NCBI GenBank assembly: GCA_030040965.1
Contig: JASHOT010000079.1
Coordinates: 1 to 32,753 of the forward strand
Direction: 5' to 3'
Length of the DNA stretch: 32,753 bases
DNA from: Candidatus Sulfotelmatobacter sp.
Lineage (GTDB): Bacteria > Acidobacteriota > Terriglobia > Terriglobales > Acidobacteriaceae
Shown piece by piece: positions 32,652 through 32,753 of the stretch. Position numbers and translations under genes: made by a program. The number at the start of each line of letters is the position of its first letter. Within the stretch, counting starts at the first letter, position 1. The notes beneath the pieces were generated by a model, which had not been told where the DNA came from, ran no database searches, and saw nothing but the letters and a program-made list of their open reading frames with translations.

Positions 32652-32753
32652 TCATTGTACCCTGAGGTGCTGCGATGGCTGGTTCGGAGTCGGTACCGAG
32701 TCCAACCCTGGGATTAAACTCAGTTCCTGGTGTCCCAGCATTTCGGCAGCTAA
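32652..32753 (-). CDS. C-terminal end of an unidentified reading frame, cut at the window edge
   Basis: A reverse-strand frame enters from the right edge and stops at 32652-32654 after 33 residues. It contains AAEMLGHQELS, which resembles the LGH-x-x-(I/L)-S core of tyrosine recombinases, but the residues after it (LIPGLDSVPTPNQ) do not show the R-Y-x-H ending. It may be the tail of a degraded integrase next to the tRNA, or chance. Confidence 0.25.
   Translation of the reverse strand, partial: LAAEMLGHQELSLIPGLDSVPTPNQPSQHLRVQ

Overview
The window looks like a piece of a chromosome (or assembled contig) from an Acidobacteriota member, probably a Koribacter/Terriglobia relative. The reasons are a VWFA-related protein of the type seen mainly in Acidobacteria (26357-27391), an interspersed repeat whose antisense translation reads 'CHSEERSE...', common in acidobacterial genomes as I recall them, GC-rich coding DNA with many GTG/TTG starts, and a PilZ-TonB hybrid. 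No phage, plasmid or CRISPR locus is visible. The genes look chromosomal.

Layout. 1-4070: a truncated DUF2846-like protein, rpiA, a PilZ/TonB-C membrane protein, and two reverse-strand envelope proteins. 4287-6251: a scrambled area. The 5' part of an outer-membrane beta-barrel gene is followed by a piece of what seems to be the same gene in inverted orientation, then by the C-terminal end of one GT4 glycosyltransferase, then by a second GT4 glycosyltransferase whose N-terminal part carries two frame breaks. A clear terminator follows. 6393-9842: rfbB-rfbA-rfbC-rfbD, the complete dTDP-L-rhamnose pathway. 9914-16859: a tight six-gene kynurenine-pathway operon for oxidative tryptophan breakdown: aminomuconate-semialdehyde dehydrogenase, aminomuconate deaminase, 3-hydroxyanthranilate dioxygenase, a single ORF joining ACMS decarboxylase to tryptophan 2,3-dioxygenase, kynurenine 3-monooxygenase and kynureninase. 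Only kynurenine formamidase is missing between tryptophan and oxalocrotonate. 16930-20834: a membrane diguanylate cyclase facing a membrane HD-GYP-GAF protein, a convergent make/break pair for c-di-GMP. 21188-22951: a secreted subtilisin with a C-terminal NAMWGS repeat and a G-quadruplex-type leader.

23112-27391 (reverse strand): a VWA protein, LemA, a DUF2207 protein and, from its own promoter, a deiodinase-family thioredoxin-fold protein whose active-site codon is an in-frame TGA followed by a hairpin of bacterial SECIS type. I read it as a selenoprotein. 27723-32753: a SYLF-domain protein, DNA-3-methyladenine glycosylase I, a DUF4149 membrane protein, a transglutaminase-like protein, a MoxR ATPase, HtpX protease, tRNA-Arg(UCU), and at the edge the tail of a reading frame of uncertain identity.

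The strongest candidates for novelty are the TGA-containing deiodinase-like gene with its SECIS hairpin, the ACMSD-TDO fusion inside the kynurenine operon, the G-rich leader of the subtilisin, and the inverted/chimeric segment at 4287-5256, which may be a real rearrangement or an assembly artefact. Functions are assigned from motifs read by eye and family knowledge; no database search was run.
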